Below, piece by piece: positions 13,941 through 25,200 of a DNA stretch of 64,000 bases. The notes beneath the pieces are model-generated. The model ran no database searches and had not been told where the DNA came from. It saw nothing but the letters and a program-made list of their open reading frames with translations. This DNA is from Phytoseiulus persimilis. Taxonomy: Eukaryota > Arthropoda > Arachnida > Mesostigmata > Phytoseiidae. Made by a program: the position numbers and the translations under genes. The stretch lies in the NCBI GenBank assembly GCA_037576195.1, contig CM075101.1:15500001-15564000 (forward strand). Direction: 5' to 3'. Every line of letters begins with the position of its first letter. Positions within the stretch are counted from its first letter, which is position 1.

Positions 13941-14173
13941 GCACGCAAAGCGCCTCTGCCCGCTCATCCTGGGTTTGAGTGTTGTCCTGGGTCAGGGGCG
14001 CCTCCAACTCATCATCGTCAAATCTTTGACCCCATAGGAACTGATCGTCCGGGTTTATTAGGAACGTATGACTCGTCTGCCGGAGTGCGGGCGGTCTTTG
14101 TAGATGCTTTAGGTACTGATCGCACTACTCCGAGTGGAGCTGAAAACGCGGATTCCGGTTCAGTCGAGTTCAT
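13941..14173 (+). CDS. Candidate internal exon, plus strand (gene P1)
   Basis: Acceptor TCATTCTTCTAG and donor TTCAT|GTGAGC enclose 77 codons open in one frame (phase 2 out) with no ATG, so it would not be found as a start-to-stop frame. The product is rich in G, T, D and P, with two similar segments (DPIGTDRPGLLGTYDSSAG and ALGTDRTTPSGAEN) suggesting an internal repeat. It lies between the inverted repeat copies A and B. No family is recognised. It could be an exon or part of a decayed coding sequence. Confidence 0.35.
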
Positions 14174-14326
14174 GTGAGCCTTCAACAGGCAGCAGGTGTA
14201 CTGTGACTGCGGAAGAGAGTGTTTCAATGCCGGTTTCCCTTTTCGATGGGAAAGAACAGGGTGTTGTAACAGCGCATTCTGCGAATAGTAATAGAGCTGC
14301 AGGTGAAGATTCCTCTTCAGTTCTAG

Positions 14327-14408
14327 CGAGTTGACCTCGGAAACTTCAAGATTCGCGTTCAGCAGATTGCTTCCTGTAGCAGCAACACCTTTGGTCGGTT
14401 CGAACTAG
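14327..14408 (+). CDS. Candidate terminal exon of P1
   Basis: With acceptor CCTCTTCAGTTCTAG the phase-2 frame of the previous exon continues for 26 codons and ends in TAG. The intron would be 153 nt. Other frames across the same intron and exon are also open, so the assignment is weak. Confidence 0.22.
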
Positions 14409-14488
14409 GGACCGTAGATGCGGAACAGCCAGGACGTAAGCGAGGCAGAAGAAGTAAGTAGGCTGAGCATAACCAAGGTGCAATTCCT

Positions 14489-14628
14489 CCCCGCTAAACC
14501 AGTCCCGACCGCTCCGCTGTTGGGAGAGGAGGTTTTCGGCTTCACGCTCTTCAACATCATGCCTTTCGGCTTCATGCTTTTCGGGCTCGATTTTTCGGCT
14601 TCATGCATTTCTGGCTCGATTTTTCGGC
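14489..14628 (-). repeat. Repeat copy B, inverted relative to copy A
   Basis: Read on the minus strand, this copy repeats the order of copy A: 29-bp units, then CCTCCTCTCCCAAC and GTCGGGACTGG. One full extra 30-bp unit (ten codons) lies before the unique block. Differences elsewhere are mostly single substitutions, so the copies share a recent common ancestor. The two copies enclose 14 candidate-exon sequence (13941-14408). Confidence 0.8.
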
Positions 14629-14815
14629 ATCCAGGGTATACACCGACTTTAGGAGGGTCTTCAGATCAGTTCCTGGAAAGGATCCGATACCGACATGCGT
14701 TCTGAACATTCATCGGGCGAAGTAGCTGACACACAACTCGACACAGGGTAACGCGCGGGGTATCAAGCGGAGATTCCAAAGTCAGTCATTCGGATATCTG
14801 AGCAAAACCTCGCAG

Positions 14816-15128
14816 AGAAGCTGAAGCGGAACTAGATAGAGAACCTGACACAGCACTGGCCAGAATACCCAGCAGAGAGCCTGAGCCAAAGTTTCATATA
14901 TTCAATGTCGTATCCCGCGAGGCAAGTGAGCCAGGCTGCCCTCTTTCTCCCCACCTCCCAGTTTCCATCCGGTCCTCAGCGCTCCATGCCGCGGAAGTTC
15001 GTCATTATGAATTGCTTCCCAAGAAAAAGCGTTCCATAAGTGTTGAAACCGCGATTCTTGTCATTTCAGCGCGAAACAGCTGGGATGGGACAGGACAGTT
15101 GGGAACAGCCGTTCACGGCAGATACTAA
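14816..15128 (+). CDS. Candidate coding segment, plus strand, no ATG
   Basis: More than 100 codons are open up to a TAA at 15126. The segment begins with an E/A/R/P-rich part (AEAELDREPDTALARI) and contains PKKKRS, a basic patch. It can be joined in phase to a short upstream frame (14665-14747) by a 68-nt intron, GTAACG...CTCGCAG. A different frame in the same place is also mostly open, with only three stops in 166 codons, so the true frame is uncertain. It may be decayed coding sequence. Confidence 0.22.
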
Positions 15129-15194
15129 GCTTCGTCCTGATGGCCCGAAGCTCGCCGGTACTTAACTTATACTGAAGTAAGCTCATACCTCGAC

Positions 15195-15494
15195 GTGCAT
15201 CCCTTGCCGAAACTATGTTTCATTCAGCATTCGCACAACAGGCTGGCGAACGCAGGTGCCGCAATCGGCTTGCTATCCAACCTGATAGGCACCGATGTCA
15301 ACCGAGCTATCAATCTCTTACATAACTCGATGGCCTCACACGGCTCGAATGCCAGAGCTCCGCATCTTAAACCAGGAAACCTCCGAAAACTGGTCGAAAT
15401 CGGGGCGAACTACGTTGAAAGAGCCCTCAGAGCTCCGAAGAGCCGCAGCCCGACTCTGGCTCTGCATATGATCGTCCTGATGTTGAACAGATAG
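15195..15494 (+). CDS. Open frame of 99 codons, doubtful
   Basis: The frame includes LANAGAAIGLLSNLIGTDV, a helical hydrophobic stretch, and follows an acceptor-like TTCGCACAACAG. No good donor follows in frame, and it ends in TAG at 15492. It may belong to the same decayed or multi-exon coding region as its neighbours. Not recognised. Confidence 0.2.
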   Translation: MHPLPKLCFIQHSHNRLANAGAAIGLLSNLIGTDVNRAINLLHNSMASHGSNARAPHLKPGNLRKLVEIGANYVERALRAPKSRSPTLALHMIVLMLNR

Positions 15495-15774
15495 CCGTTC
15501 GATCAGGATACAATGGAGGCCTCAAACCAGATGGGACGAGGGTAGCACTTACGGTTCACGAGACAGGACAGCAGCGACGGCCCTGAGCGCAACAGAAGCT
15601 CTGGGAAACGCAATTCTGAAGGAAATCGCGGAATCGGCCGCGACATTGCCTACTATGGCTACCACCATCTTGTGTGTATGACAGAATCTTTTATCGATAG
15701 TGATGAATGTGTATATGAATGAGTTTGCAAGAGCGGTATCACCTGATACCATTTGCCTTCTTTTGTGTTTTCAG

Positions 15775-15956
15775 GCCATATCTCCTCGAAAATCCAGAAA
15801 GACGACTCCACGGGGGTCAAGAAGGTCTGCCAGGCTCAGTCGTCGGATTCAGTATAACTATCCACCCTGGCGTTGATCTCAGCCTAATGAACACGTTTGA
15901 TTTTCATCATGTTCTGGGCTTTCTCAACTGGAACTCTCGACCATACGAGCATCTAG
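15775..15956 (+). CDS. Candidate internal exon, plus strand (gene P2)
   Basis: The acceptor CTTCTTTTGTGTTTTCAG is excellent and the donor CATCTAG|GTGAGC good. Sixty codons are open (phase 2 in, 1 out), with segments such as GFSITIHPGVDLSLM and HHVLGFLNWNSRPYEHL. The next acceptor, at 16178, continues the frame to a stop. The upstream partner is unclear. No domain is recognised. Confidence 0.4.
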
Positions 15957-16177
15957 GTGAGCGACCCCCGAAACCCTCGATCGCGATCCACGTTCGAATA
16001 TAGCGGCTTCCGATTTCAATCATGATTTCTGATCGGAGTTTAAGTGTGTTCATTGATTAAAAAATTATGCCCGACTCGGAACTGAACAGAATTTCTAGTT
16101 CAATAATTCGATGTATCGACAACATTTTCTCTCACCTTCACTGCAAAGGGGCTCAGATCATAAATGTGTGACTTCAG

Positions 16178-16299
16178 ACGTGATCCCGCGTCCATTCTCA
16201 CGACCGAATCCTTCCCCGTCTTCGACTTCCGGAGAAGGAATCCTTTTTGATGACCTCTTTCCCCATCGCCTGGAAGCATACTTGGGAAAATATTTGTGA
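16178..16299 (+). CDS. Candidate terminal exon of P2
   Basis: Following the acceptor GTGTGACTTCAG, the split codon G|AC keeps the frame of the previous exon for 39 further codons to a TGA at 16297. The product is P/S-rich, then ends in LFPHRLEAYLGKYL. A second in-frame acceptor, GGGGCTCAG, lies 21 nt upstream at 16156. No polyadenylation signal was seen within the next 200 bp. Confidence 0.35.
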
Positions 16300-19200
16300 T
16301 CAAAGCAGCGATCGCAGTCGTTAACTTAGTGCAACGCATCCCGTTGTGGGGTTGGGATCAGGGAGGAGAATGCGGAGCGGAGCCATCGCAACACAAACTG
16401 CCCGCCGTCTCGAGGTGCGAGATGAACGTTATTTCCGGAAAGTCTGAGATCCGCGTGCCGGACTTCGGTGGACACAGTAGGTCACGTCTGCGTTCTACGA
16501 GCTATGGCCACGCTGAATATGATCACGAGACTCATGAAGGCTGGGGTTCCCCGGAGTATGAAGCTGGAGAGTTTATCAATTTTCGTAGCTCCATAGTCAG
16601 GGTACAGGTCATTCTACTCGGGGAGCGCCTGGAAGAGGGCCCATCTGGTGAGTTCGCATCTCTGGTGACGGTTGGAGTAGGCAGCTGTTCGTTGCGTATT
16701 GAGCACGAGGAAGTGTTCCGTCGTGTCGGAAAGAATATGTGAGAGATTCGACGGGAGGATTGAACTTGCGGAGACGGCCTCTCTTTTTTCGTTCTGTCTC
16801 ATCATTGTATCCCCGACCTTGTTCTGCTAGCAATCGGAAGGTGCACGGCGAATCATTAGACGAAACGTCTCCGCTAAAGCTCGCGCTTGTCTCTCCGCAT
16901 AAGCTCGTGCGCGTGCCGCAGCGCCGGGATATATGGCTTCGAGCAGAGGTTCGGCGAATGGGCGGTTGTTTCATCAGCGGCAGCATCATCTCGGTCGTCG
17001 TTATTGTCGTTTTGAGATTGTTGGATTGATCGAGTATTCCTAGAGAGTTTTGATCGGATTGCTAGACTGTTCGCCAGCGAATTCAGGAGAGCATGTCGGG
17101 AATTTCTCCGTTCGGAGGGTCGGAGCAATTTGCGCCGAGCTGCAACAGATGAAAAAAACGCACATCCAGTTTCCGACAGGGCTCCTATAGAATTCGCGGG
17201 GAGTTTTCCGCGGCGCTCGGCAGAGACGAAGACGCCAGTGTACGAAATTCCCCCAGACCTGAGAGCTTCGCTGTCACTAAATTGCAAGAAAAATGCATCT
17301 GCTGACGAGGGACAATGCGGTCGACGCTCGCTCGACGAAGGTGTTCAGCTCGCAATATAAGTTGCGGATCGCAAATTAAAGCACTTTAATTTCCGGCGGG
17401 CTCGCAGCCTGCGGCCAGGAGTTGTTCGTTCGTTCACTCCTGCGCAGCTCCGACCTTCCATCGCTTCGTCTGACCATCGATCCGTCCTGCTCGGGGAGCG
17501 AATGCATCGTTTGGATTCTTGAGCCGACATGTCCGAGTCGTTGATTAGCTATCAGAGCGCCGGAGCTCCGAGGTCGTACTCAAAGATCAAGCTGACCGCT
17601 CCTCGTTCGTGGAGCGCGTTTCTCCCGGAGAAGAAGTGTCAGTCAGTCAGCGGCTACGCGTACCGCGAACGACGGAGAAATTCTCCGGAAAAAAAGTCCC
17701 TTCCGGAAAGAATAGATTGAGGCTGTATTCCGGTCCTGCAAGGACGGATCAGGACTCGAAGCGCAGGCCATGATTATCTTTGTCTCCGTACGCCGCGACG
17801 ATTTCGAAAAACGAGCTCGGGCCAATGTACTCGTTGCTTCTCCGCAAGTTTCGAAAACGATAAGACGACATCTACGAAGTTGTCTGAACGCGAGTCAGCC
17901 GGGCTCCTGCATCTGGAAACAAAATTGATAGCCAGAGGGCTCTTTCCGTCATTGCGATGACCAGAACATAGTATCGATGGGTTCGACTCGATAGATGGAC
18001 AGAGGAATCTCTCCATATGAATAGAAGAATGAACGGTTCCTGGTTTCCCCAGCTCCAGTTGTCATCGAGGATGGAACGAGTCCAAATGGACCAGGTCCAA
18101 CTCCTCGTTCCCGGGAACCTCGACGGAAATTCCATTGGAAAGAGTTTCCGATGTTCGGGCGGTGACCTGGATATCCTCTATGACTTTGTGATTCATCCTC
18201 ATCGTGTTGTATGTCTTGGCACTGACCACTGTAGCCTCTCGAGAAGACATAAATGCGCTACAAACTGTCGACATTCCAAACGTCAGATCTGAGCTGTGAG
18301 AGTTGGTGTGCGTCGGCGGTCCACAGTCCTTGTTGTCCACGTCGGGGGAGATACCAACACTGCAGTCAACAGGAGCGCAAGGAGTTCCGCTTCTCCTGAC
18401 CGGGGAGCGTGGGCAAAAATTCGAGACTCCTCACGGATGTAGATCTCAACTGCCTTCTTCTTGTTTCTCATTCGGATCGCACGGTGACCCACTCCTGGAA
18501 ACTTGTCAAACGCACGCCGAGCAGCGTCATGTCGAAGCGGCAGCACTCTTGGCAGACTAAGGAGCGAACATTGGATTCTCTGACGACTGTCCGAGCTCAG
18601 ATAACGAGATCCTGGAGTGCGGAGATCCGGAACATCCTTGAACACTCTCCTTACATACATGTGTCACGAGTCCGCATAGCGTGCTCGGGGTTTCGCACGT
18701 CTCCGGCGATCGTGAAGGAATCCAAAGCGAGCGTCATCGAACTCGGAAGGCGAATGCTCTGATTCAACAAACCCCACTCAGAACTGCCGCCGAGCCACTC
18801 TTTGCAAGCAATTCTACTGTTCTCGACCCCATCCCCCGGCTCTCGAGAAACGCAGTCAGAGCGCGGCTTAGAGACTTCTGAAAGAGGTTGCTCATGATCA
18901 TTTCCCGAGTAGGTAGCACAAATAAACTGCTAAGTACATCGGAGCTTGCTACTCGCGGTTTTTCAATCTCAAAGGAATCAAGAAAAAAACCGGATCGATT
19001 TTTGCACCTTTTTCGTGCTCTGTCCTGCAGTACGCCGTCAACGAGACTCAGAGCAGCGGAACAAATCACAGACTGAATCGATACATCGTTTGGCGAAAGA
19101 TTGATGAATAGCCCTCCATCGGAGCTTCGTCAGAAGAATGAACATCGGGAGGAACATCCGGAATACCGCTACGATGCATTGCCGCATTCCTTTCGATTCT

Positions 19201-22200
19201 GCGGCGGTGGAGGAGAGGTCCGCCCAAGTCAGCCATGTGCACCTTAAGGGCAAGCTTCGGGTCGTATCGCAGGAAAGGGCAGGCTGTGTGGTCGCATTAC
19301 GGGGGTGCACACTGGTCACAAATGAGTGCACGTAGGGATGGAAGAACTCGGAGAATGCGCCGATCATGTTCCGCTATTTGATATTCCGAACCGATGTGTG
19401 AGGTGCGCGAGAAGTCGGCGCCGCGCTCAACTAGCGAGCTGGAGCAAAATGGATAGGGCCGAGTTTTACTGTTGCAGCCGGATAATGGCACAACTAATTG
19501 AGTTCGGCCTGCTATCGCAGGTGCTCCCAGGTGCCCGCAACCCCGTTCTCTAAGAGAAAAGAAGGCGGTTGGCGATCGAGCCAAGGACCCACTGCCGAGG
19601 CACAAGCCAACCCGACCCGAAAGAGCCGACCAACAATCGGAACGACGTCGCGCGAACGGAAGAGCTATTTAGACGGACAAGCTCGACTATGGCCTGCGGC
19701 ACTCCCAGAGCTTTCGTCCTGATCCTTAAAGAAGCCGAATCGTGGCCCCGTCTGGGTGACAGGGGCGGAGGAGATTCAGAGAATGGTTTTGACAAAGACT
19801 CAGTTCAGGGTTGTGGTTCGCGACTGAAATGCGGACATTTCATTGAACGTTCTTCCACGACCACAAGGTTGAGAGCGAGCTGAGATTCGAACCGGAAAAC
19901 TCTCAAGTTGGACCCGTGAGAGAGAATTTTTTTCCACGCACCCGGAACGTGCCGAATCATTAGGGATTGATCTCTTGGGAACTGTCTCTATATTGTTATC
20001 ACGACGCTGTGATTCGGAAAGCAGGACAGGAGCCTCCAGCCAGAGATGAGAACACAAAAAAAAATGCAGAAAAACTGAACAGACGGGAATGGACAGGGCG
20101 GGCCCTCGTTCCGATGACCCAGATGAGTCCTGATGTGATGCTCCCCGTCTGTTCCACCCCGCGAACTCTGACAACAATGGATAGGATCAATTATCACTTG
20201 ATAGCGCAATCGCTCCCCTTTTGAAGAGAAATTATGGGCATCTTCCAACCGAAATAAACCTGACCCATATTGGATCCGCTCAAAGCGTGTAGCCCCTTCG
20301 GGCGATGGATTGCCCTGTGGCCAGTTGACCTGTCATGCGACTGAATGTTGCTCCCATCTTCGCTACAGTGAGAACTTCAATCTGAAGCATAGCTCTGTAT
20401 CTGTTTAGTCGGATGATCTGGCTGTTTATCGGAAAAACGACGCGTCATACATAAATAAGTGTCATGCCTGACCCTCTCCTGTACCAAAGGAAGACTGGGC
20501 AGGCTCGGTACCTACCTCGTCAACTAAATAACTCCTGGGACTTCGAGTCGAGCTCCCTCGTGTCCCGGGGAAACCATCTCAGACGACCCATTGAGTTGAA
20601 ATCCGAGTGATTCCTGAGCGAAAAATGTTCCCTGACATTTTTCCTTAAGTTATTCGAGCCGGGAAATCATGATCCCCTACAAAAGCGCAGGTATCTCACA
20701 ATCGATCCCGCTCTCAATTGCGGGTATGGGATGACATGGAATAACATGAAAGGTTCGCTGGATCGCTTCGAGCGGCCTGGAACCTCGTGTTCAGCTCCGA
20801 GAAGAGGGAGGGGGGGGGGGGGGGGGGGAAATCGTCACTATCGAACTTGAGACAAAGCTGTTTGAGAGAAGCCAACAGTTGCTCGAGAAGCTTGACGAGC
20901 CGGGTCGAGGTCGTTCTATTTTTCTCTCAGGACGCAGCTGATTCTCGTCACTTCTGAGTCCCGTCGTAGAGGAAATCAATGTGGCTCCCATTCGGGCCTC
21001 CTGCTTCGTACAGACAGCACGCAAACTCTTCCCGTGCAGCACGCCATGGCTGCGAGTGAAAACTTTGCTCCACGAGTCCTCGGGACAATCCTCGTGAGCG
21101 ATTGTCCACACGAACGTTGAGGGCGAACCCGCGTACGTTCCTCGATCGTGCTCATTCACAATGCAGGATTAAACACGTGGGCGTAGTTCGGGTCTGCTCC
21201 GAAACTTCGCCCAGGGTAGACTGCAGTTGCGAACTCTGCGTTCGCTCGAATCTAGATTTGATTGTCGTTTGATCTTACAAATTCAAATATTAGGTCCAGG
21301 GACGTCGTTCTCGGACCTGTGGCTCAGACCAAAACAGGGAGCCGAAACGCGACGAGCATCGACTAGAACGCGGGGGACCAGATATAAATCCGTATTGATG
21401 GCCCCTGATGTGGGTCCGGATCGGCCCGCTCAAGTCATTCTCAAGGCCGAGGAGCACGAGAATCATCCAACCGGAGAGTGGGAAAGAGGAGGACAAAGGA
21501 GACGTTTGAGGAGCATTCGAGGCAAATCTTCGCTTTGAAACCCAAGGAGAGCTCGTTTGAAGAAGGATGAGACTCGAGGAATCCAAGGTAAACACACGGG
21601 CGAGCGGCGGCGCCCACAAGGAAAAGATCGCTCCGCTCAGATGACAGACGACTGAAGACACAGACATCACGCGGCCGATTCTCCAAAGAGCCGTATGGGC
21701 AGTGTGTTATGCTTCTAGAATGGCAAACGGTGGGACGAACAGAGGGAGAATGTCCCTCTGCTGTTCCAGAGGACGACGCTTGGTTTCTTTCTGTGGTCTC
21801 GAACCAAAATCTAGGATCACGAGTCCATCGGGAAGGCTCGTCTGCTCATCAGGAGTTCGCCTCGTCGAAAGTATCATCGAAAAGAAAACTCTGTGACGAC
21901 TCGGCATCCGGGAATCGATAGAGGATTCTGGAGCCAGAAGCGATCGAGCGAGAGGACATTCCTCGGTCTGTGGAGTTTGGTTGCGATACGAAGCTGCTTT
22001 TCCGGGCCTCCAGAACGGGGGGAAGTTCCACTCATCAGTCCTGCCCTACGAAATAGAACTCCACAAGGATGGGTAGCAATCGACCGACCGCAGTTGGCCA
22101 TAACGCCGATACGTCAACGCAGACAGCTTGGATGTTTGCGGCATCCAATCTCCGCTCCGTCTCTCGTTCGGCTCTGGCGGAACCCCAGCGAGCGGGGAGG

Positions 22201-25200
22201 GGAGAGGATGTCGAGGAGGTGGGGGAGGAAGAGCATTCTGGCTCAGCTCCTCGGTTAGTTGTTTGGATGGTTGCGTCGTGTGTGGCATGGTTGGTTGAAC
22301 GGGATTTTACTGCCTAAATAAAAAATCGAAGCTGGTGCCGTCGTCGACGCTGCTCGCTTGACTCTCGACAGATATATGAGCCTCCCTCCTTTTCTCTCAG
22401 TGCCCCTTTTTCCTTTACTTTCATCGCTCCTTTCCCGGCTCGGCGAGAGGCCGGTGAGCAACACTTCCCTGCGTCAGCGGAGTTTCGTCCCAGAAAAGGT
22501 GGGAGGTGGCGAAAAGAGAGGAGGAAAGGGGAGGAGGAATGAAGAAAAATGGGGAACCATGGGAGGGATCGCAACGGGAAAAGAACGCTCTTGATATTGT
22601 TGGTGGTGTGTCTCATAGGGAGGAAGAGAACTTTCCGTTGTAGAAACTGCCGCCTTACCACCTTTCCCTTGTCGCGTTTTCGTGAGTAAACGGCTTACCT
22701 TCCGAGCCATTGATGTTCTCCCTCGTGATATGACGTTGATTTATTCTCGCAACGTTCCTAGATGTTGAGACCGTTTTCGGGCTGGCTGACTTTCACCCCC
22801 GCGGCTGAAGTACATTTCCTCAGATTTATCCATGCTGATTCTGAGTCCATCTACCTTACTCTGGGGTCTATGACGGAGTATATGTGGTAGTTATAAGGGC
22901 CAAGTCAACTGGTCTGGTTGTCAGGATTGTAGTGACAACAATGACTGTTGGCAATGGTGAATGTTGGCAAGAATCTGAGAACAGACCGCATACGCATCCG
23001 TGAGCGGAGAGGCCAGATCGGATACACTTCCCATGAAAACACACACAGGAAGACTGATTGGTGGGGATGCTGGTTGATGAATTTGATTCACGTATGAATC
23101 AATAGCTATCAGTCGTCTGCAAAGCACATGCAGCTTCTAGCATGCAATGCTCGAGATTCGCGTCCGAAGTCCAAGAGAGTTTTGTGCTTCCCTCATTTCG
23201 AGGCCCGTCGAAAAGCGTGAAAGTATTCAAGATTTTGAATGACAGCGCGACTGCTCTGTGAGCGTGAGTTCCGGGAGCGAATTTCATGGAAATGTCACGA
23301 GTAGTCGAGCTTCAATCCGTCTGGCTCGACAAGCTCCGCACATCAACTCTGACACTCTCTCCAGCCGGAATAGGGAGAGTTAAACCATAGGTTTGATACC
23401 AGCAATCCGACGTCTTCTCTGTCAGTCCGGTCAGTGTCCCCATGGCTTCAATTGTTTTCGGTTACACGCCCTAGTGAGTCTCTCAGACTCGCCGACCAAC
23501 TCTCAGTTCCAAGTACCGTGCTACTGGACAGAGAACCCTCTCGAGGGCTTCCAACGTCGTATGAAGTACGTATCTTCCCAACTAGCAGGAGAAGAGCTCA
23601 TAGCCCGCAGGAAATTGTCGAGAAATCCAGGCCCATCGATTTTCTTGAGCTTTCATCTCACCGAGCTCTCTCCCCGCACAACCCATTCTCGTTCATTGGG
23701 TACGCGTTTCTAGCGCGCCATACAACATCGCTGTTCCTGACCAGCTCTGGAAATCCAGCGAGCGCACGGGCCACTGAGGATTACGGTTTTTCGCTCATTT
23801 TCGGCATGTTTTTTCTAGTTATTTTCAAGTTACGCCTGTGTGAGGTCTTTGGCTGTGTGCTCACCGATCGAGCTTGAATTATCGTCAACGCTGTCACGGA
23901 TCCTATGGAACCAGGTGGAAAAGAGGGAGCAGGGCGCCTCCGTCGAGGAAAGGGCGATGCTGTTCCAATAGTGAACTCAGGATAAGCGACTCGAAACCTC
24001 CAGAAATGATGAGAGTCTCCTCGACCGAAACGGCGGGAAACATTCTCGAGTAGGGAGCACCCACGCGCTCAGTTCCGACTCTCAATCCTCAAAACCTCTG
24101 GATGGGCCGTGTTTCGTCGGTTAGTTCCGACGCGATGAAGCTGAGCAAGGAACGGAGTCGGAGGAACATCGCTTGGCGAGCGCGTCTATGGCGCGATAGG
24201 CCGGACTTGAGCTGCAGACAACGTGTACCGCGAAATCCTCTTTTTCACGAAGCTTCTCTCACTCATGTGCCCAGCGTAATCAACACTCATTCCGGCCGTT
24301 AGAACGAGGAGTTTGATCTCGGAGGGACCGACTCTTCGACACTGGGCACAAGCGCCCTGCGGTGGCTCTGAAGAATACAGATATCTCAGATTCAGACAGA
24401 GTCGCGGAGAGATGTATGCTCAACATTACCTTTTCAAAGGCCTCGTAGAGTCCAGGGTCCGTTTGGAGCTTGATGAGGAGGATCGAAACCGACAGGTTCA
24501 CCCCCTTGAGGAGACCTTGTTAGTTATGAGAGCTTTGACTTCTTTTGGTTCGCAATTTCCACTCTCCTGTCTCCTCCATGATTGCAGGCATCCCGCCGCG
24601 CTCCTGACTGTTTGACGAGGGTTCTTGAGCCGTCCGATTCGGACGCTTGGAATCGTCTACAAAGTTGCGATGTAAGAGGATTTTGAGAAGCTGTTCGGGA
24701 AACGGCCCAACGACGCGTCGACATCCGGACCTTATACACGGATAATAGTCAAGGGTCACATCCTTACAGAAGAGAGAAGCCCGAATGAAGGCTCGATAAG
24801 CTTGATCTGAACACAAACGAACGGCGCGTGGTTGAAGCTGACTCGTTTAAAAATCTCGGATCCACGCTTTTAGGTAGAGTAGCGAATTTGTCAACCTGAG
24901 TCCGGACATCGCATTGGAATGAAAAACATAAGCGCCAGAAGTGATCTTGGTCGCCCTGGAAGGCGACACACAAGCATTTGAAAACCGGAAGCCGTGATCG
25001 TCACCAAAGCTTCGTACAGGCAGATCGAGATTTCCCGCCGCTCTCAAACACCTATCGTCGGGTCTGGAACAACGACTGGTCATTCCGGGAGATCGCTCTA
25101 TCTGGATAATTTCATGAAGCATTCAGCAGACTCATCTCACCCTTGCTCGAGGATCTCTCACGATCCTCTCTGCTTGGCTGGAAACAATCCCACCTCGAGT

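Noticed and set aside
14418..14453. Twelve-codon first exon starting at ATG and ending at GAAGAA|GTAAGT
   Set aside because: The donor is strong and the phase fits the next segment, but the exon is too short to support alone and two stops precede it closely in frame.
19884..19896. Box B-like GGTTCGAATCT on the minus strand
   Set aside because: No box A at a proper distance and no cloverleaf can be drawn. The same holds for GGTTCGAATTC near 25835 and GGTTCGACC near 30791.
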